Part shown: piece after piece, positions 4,581 to 6,250 of the stretch
Numbering within the stretch: position 1 is the first letter of the stretch
How the letters are laid out: every line of letters starts with the position of its first letter
NCBI GenBank assembly: GCA_003476705.1
Contig: DMVM01000151.1
Coordinates: 1 to 6,250 of the forward strand
Source: Coprothermobacter sp.
Lineage (GTDB): Bacteria > Coprothermobacterota > Coprothermobacteria > Coprothermobacterales > Coprothermobacteraceae
Length of the DNA: 6,250 bases
Reading direction: 5' to 3'
Position numbers and translations under genes: made by a program
Notes under the pieces: generated by a model
Told to the model about the DNA's origin: nothing
Databases searched by the model: none
Seen by the model: the letters and a program-made list of their open reading frames with translations, nothing else

Positions 4581-6250
4581 AATGCAAAAAGCTAATAGCA
4601 CTTATGGCCATAGTCGCACTGGCCTTTTTGCCGCTAAATGCTAATGCGGCACCCACAGTGTCTGATTACGAAAACGTGTATGTAATTCAAAACAGCGAAG
4701 GCGAAGTTAAGAAAGTCATTGCAGTGGACTGGCTCAGAGTGGAAGGAGAAGGACCATTCAACATCCTAGATCCCATCGACGGAGGAGCATCGCCACAGAT
4801 TCTCATCGGTGATGCCACTATTACTCAAAGTGACATGGGTCTAACCATACAAGGACAATCCAGCGGCGTAGCTGATGTTTTCTATAGAACCGATCTTCAA
4901 AAGGAGCTTCCATTCTCTTTAAAACTAAACGTCCTAATAAATGGTAAAGCTGCAAAGTTAAGTGACTTGGAACAGGCCACGGGAAGCGTGGAAATTGGCG
5001 TGGAATTCTTCAACTACTACAAACAAGGAGACGTTTATTTACCATGGCTGGTGAATGTCAGTATTACCTTGGATGGCCCTTCTGTAAAAGATGTAACAGT
5101 GAGCAGCGGAAATGTGAATTATGTAGGGTCAAAAGCCATGGCCACATTGATAATGCAGGCAATGGGTGAAAAAACCACAGCAACGATAAGTTACGAAGCC
5201 ATGAAAAAGAGTAGTCCCTCTTTATCCATAAGCGTGGTTCCCACCCTCATGGCAATAGAACTGCCTGACATGTCCAATCTGAAGGACATGTCAAAAGCAC
5301 TAGAAGGCATTGCAAAAGGCATCGACGGTTACAGTGAAGCATTAACCATGATGGCTAATTCCGTGCAAACTGATGTGGACCTGAGTAGTCTTGAGAATGT
5401 AACTCTGCTGCTAGATGCCTACGGGCAAATCCTGAGCCAAATGTATCAGCAGCTTAACCCCCAGCAGATTGCCATGCTTCCCAAGGCAGCCGAAGGATTA
5501 AGCGCCCTCGAGCAACCCCTTCAGCAAACGGCATCTGCTTTAGATCAATTGGGCACATTGGTCAGTGCTTACACCGAACTAGCATCTCAAAGCCTTGCCA
5601 TAAACCAGCAAGTGAGCAACGCCTTGGCAATGCAACCTGAGCTCCCAGGCAAAGAGCAACTGCTTCAACTCATGGGACAACAGCAAATGCTGCTTCAAGC
5701 GATGACCCAAGGTGCAACGTTACCCACCGGATTCATTCCACCACTGTCCACCTTAAAGCAGTCACTTACGCAGCTCAGTCAAGGAAGCCGCCAGATGGCA
5801 CAAGCATTGCAGCAAACCGCTAGCCAGATGGGAATGTTAAATGACCTAAGCATCGGCTTGCTGGCTATGCGTAGCACGCTGGGAATAGTGGTAAACGGCG
5901 GTACACTGGAGGGTAAAACACTGCCACCCATAGCACAAGTTAGCAGTCAACTAAAAACTGGTATTAGTACCATGCAAAGAGAGCTCAGCCAAGGCATGCT
6001 TGATCTAAAGACGGCTCTTAACACCTTAGTTAAAGGCGGAACCATAAATGGACAAACCATACCACCCATGAGTGAGCTCTCAAAAGGACTCAGGGAGATA
6101 TCAAAAGGTGCAAATCAGGCGTATGAAACCTTCTCCAGTCAGAGTCAAAACTTAGATAAAGCTAAGGAACTGGCAGATAGTTACAACAGTTTTAGTGGCT
6201 TGCCCACTGGTGCTACTGGGAAGGTCATGTTCATCATAAAAATAGAAGAT
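4577..6250 (+). CDS. Exported Gln-rich helical (coiled-coil-like) protein, probable partner of the MMPL transporter; 3' end outside the window
   Basis: The frame is open from ATG 4577 to the window edge, giving 558 residues with no stop. Residues 1-24 form a classic signal peptide: MKCKK, a hydrophobic core, then ANA before Ala25. Cys3 precedes the core, so there is no lipobox, and I see no other cysteine. Residues 25 to about 228 look beta-rich and contain VYVIQNSEGEVKKVIAVDWL (34-53), FYRTDLQKELPFSL (102-115) and NGKAAKLSDLEQATGSVEI (122-140). I recall this set of motifs from the N-terminal domain of YhgE/Pip-like surface proteins in Firmicutes. From about 232 to 540 the sequence is helical, rich in Gln, Leu, Met, Ser and Ala. 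It has three GGT-like turns with a Pro-Pro (388-389, 450-451, 496-497), each followed by a LxxLxxG-type stretch. The last residues, GKVMFIIKIED (548-558), return to beta character. Related proteins often then end in a membrane anchor, not visible here. Its position after the MMPL gene suggests an extracytoplasmic accessory role. Function is inferred, not shown. Confidence 0.82.
   Translation, partial: MKCKKLIALMAIVALAFLPLNANAAPTVSDYENVYVIQNSEGEVKKVIAVDWLRVEGEGPFNILDPIDGGASPQILIGDATITQSDMGLTIQGQSSGVADVFYRTDLQKELPFSLKLNVLINGKAAKLSDLEQATGSVEIGVEFFNYYKQGDVYLPWLVNVSITLDGPSVKDVTVSSGNVNYVGSKAMATLIMQAMGEKTTATISYEAMKKSSPSLSISVVPTLMAIELPDMSNLKDMSKALEGIAKGIDGYSEALTMMANSVQTDVDLSSLENVTLLLDAYGQILSQMYQQLNPQQIAMLPKAAEGLSALEQPLQQTASALDQLGTLVSAYTELASQSLAINQQVSNALAMQPELPGKEQLLQLMGQQQMLLQAMTQGATLPTGFIPPLSTLKQSLTQLSQGSRQMAQALQQTASQMGMLNDLSIGLLAMRSTLGIVVNGGTLEGKTLPPIAQVSSQLKTGISTMQRELSQGMLDLKTALNTLVKGGTINGQTIPPMSELSKGLREISKGANQAYETFSSQSQNLDKAKELADSYNSFSGLPTGATGKVMFIIKIED
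5711..6109 (+). repeat. Three imperfect protein-level repeats in the helical region
   Basis: Residues 379-403, 442-462 and 487-511 of the exported protein share the plan G-x-T-(L/I), a short turn, P-P-(L/I/M), then a heptad-like run ending in (S/T)xG. The second and third copies are closest: GGTLEGKTLPPI and GGTINGQTIPPM. The first reads GATLPTGFIPPL. Pro-Pro positions are 62 and 46 residues apart, so the intervening helices differ in length. DNA identity between copies is low, indicating old duplication rather than a recent tandem repeat. Confidence 0.7.

Overview
This is a gene-dense bacterial window of moderate GC content (low-to-mid 40s percent by eye). The Shine-Dalgarno sequences are strong, one nearly the full 16S-complementary AGGAGGTGAT. 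A TTG start is clear at one gene and possible at another, and ATA and AGA codons are common. The gene families are typical of Firmicutes/Clostridia-like or other deep-branching, possibly thermophilic anaerobes. That assignment is an inference from style, not from a marker gene. I see no rRNA, tRNA, CRISPR array, insertion sequence or phage gene.

Layout. The window opens inside the 3' end of a membrane protein gene on the + strand, which looks like the C-terminus of a chromate-transporter (ChrA/CHR) family protein. Three bases after its stop lies the stop of a convergent - strand gene for a YigZ/IMPACT (UPF0029) family protein. A 281-base intergenic region follows, between the YigZ gene and a divergent + strand gene. 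It holds a 14-base palindrome, a weak possible promoter, and a 31-codon reading frame that overlaps the next gene by ATGA. The + strand then carries a complete MATE-family multidrug/metabolite efflux protein of 453 aa. After a 93-base gap comes a complete 674-aa MMPL/RND-superfamily transporter that starts at TTG behind a near-perfect ribosome binding site. Overlapping its stop by ATGA is a gene for an exported protein: signal peptide, beta-rich N-terminal domain, then a long Gln/Leu/Met-rich helical region with three repeats. It runs off the window after 558 codons.

How the genes fit together. The clearest functional unit is the MMPL transporter plus the exported helical protein. They overlap by four bases, the downstream gene has its own good ribosome binding site, and both products act at or outside the cytoplasmic membrane. 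The partner resembles YhgE/Pip-like extracellular proteins, with a helical stalk of regular repeats and probably a C-terminal anchor beyond the window. A plausible reading, which is inference, is an exporter of a lipid or other amphiphile with a dedicated extracytoplasmic accessory protein. The MATE gene lies just upstream in the same direction and may share its transcript. The ChrA-like and YigZ genes look unrelated to this unit.
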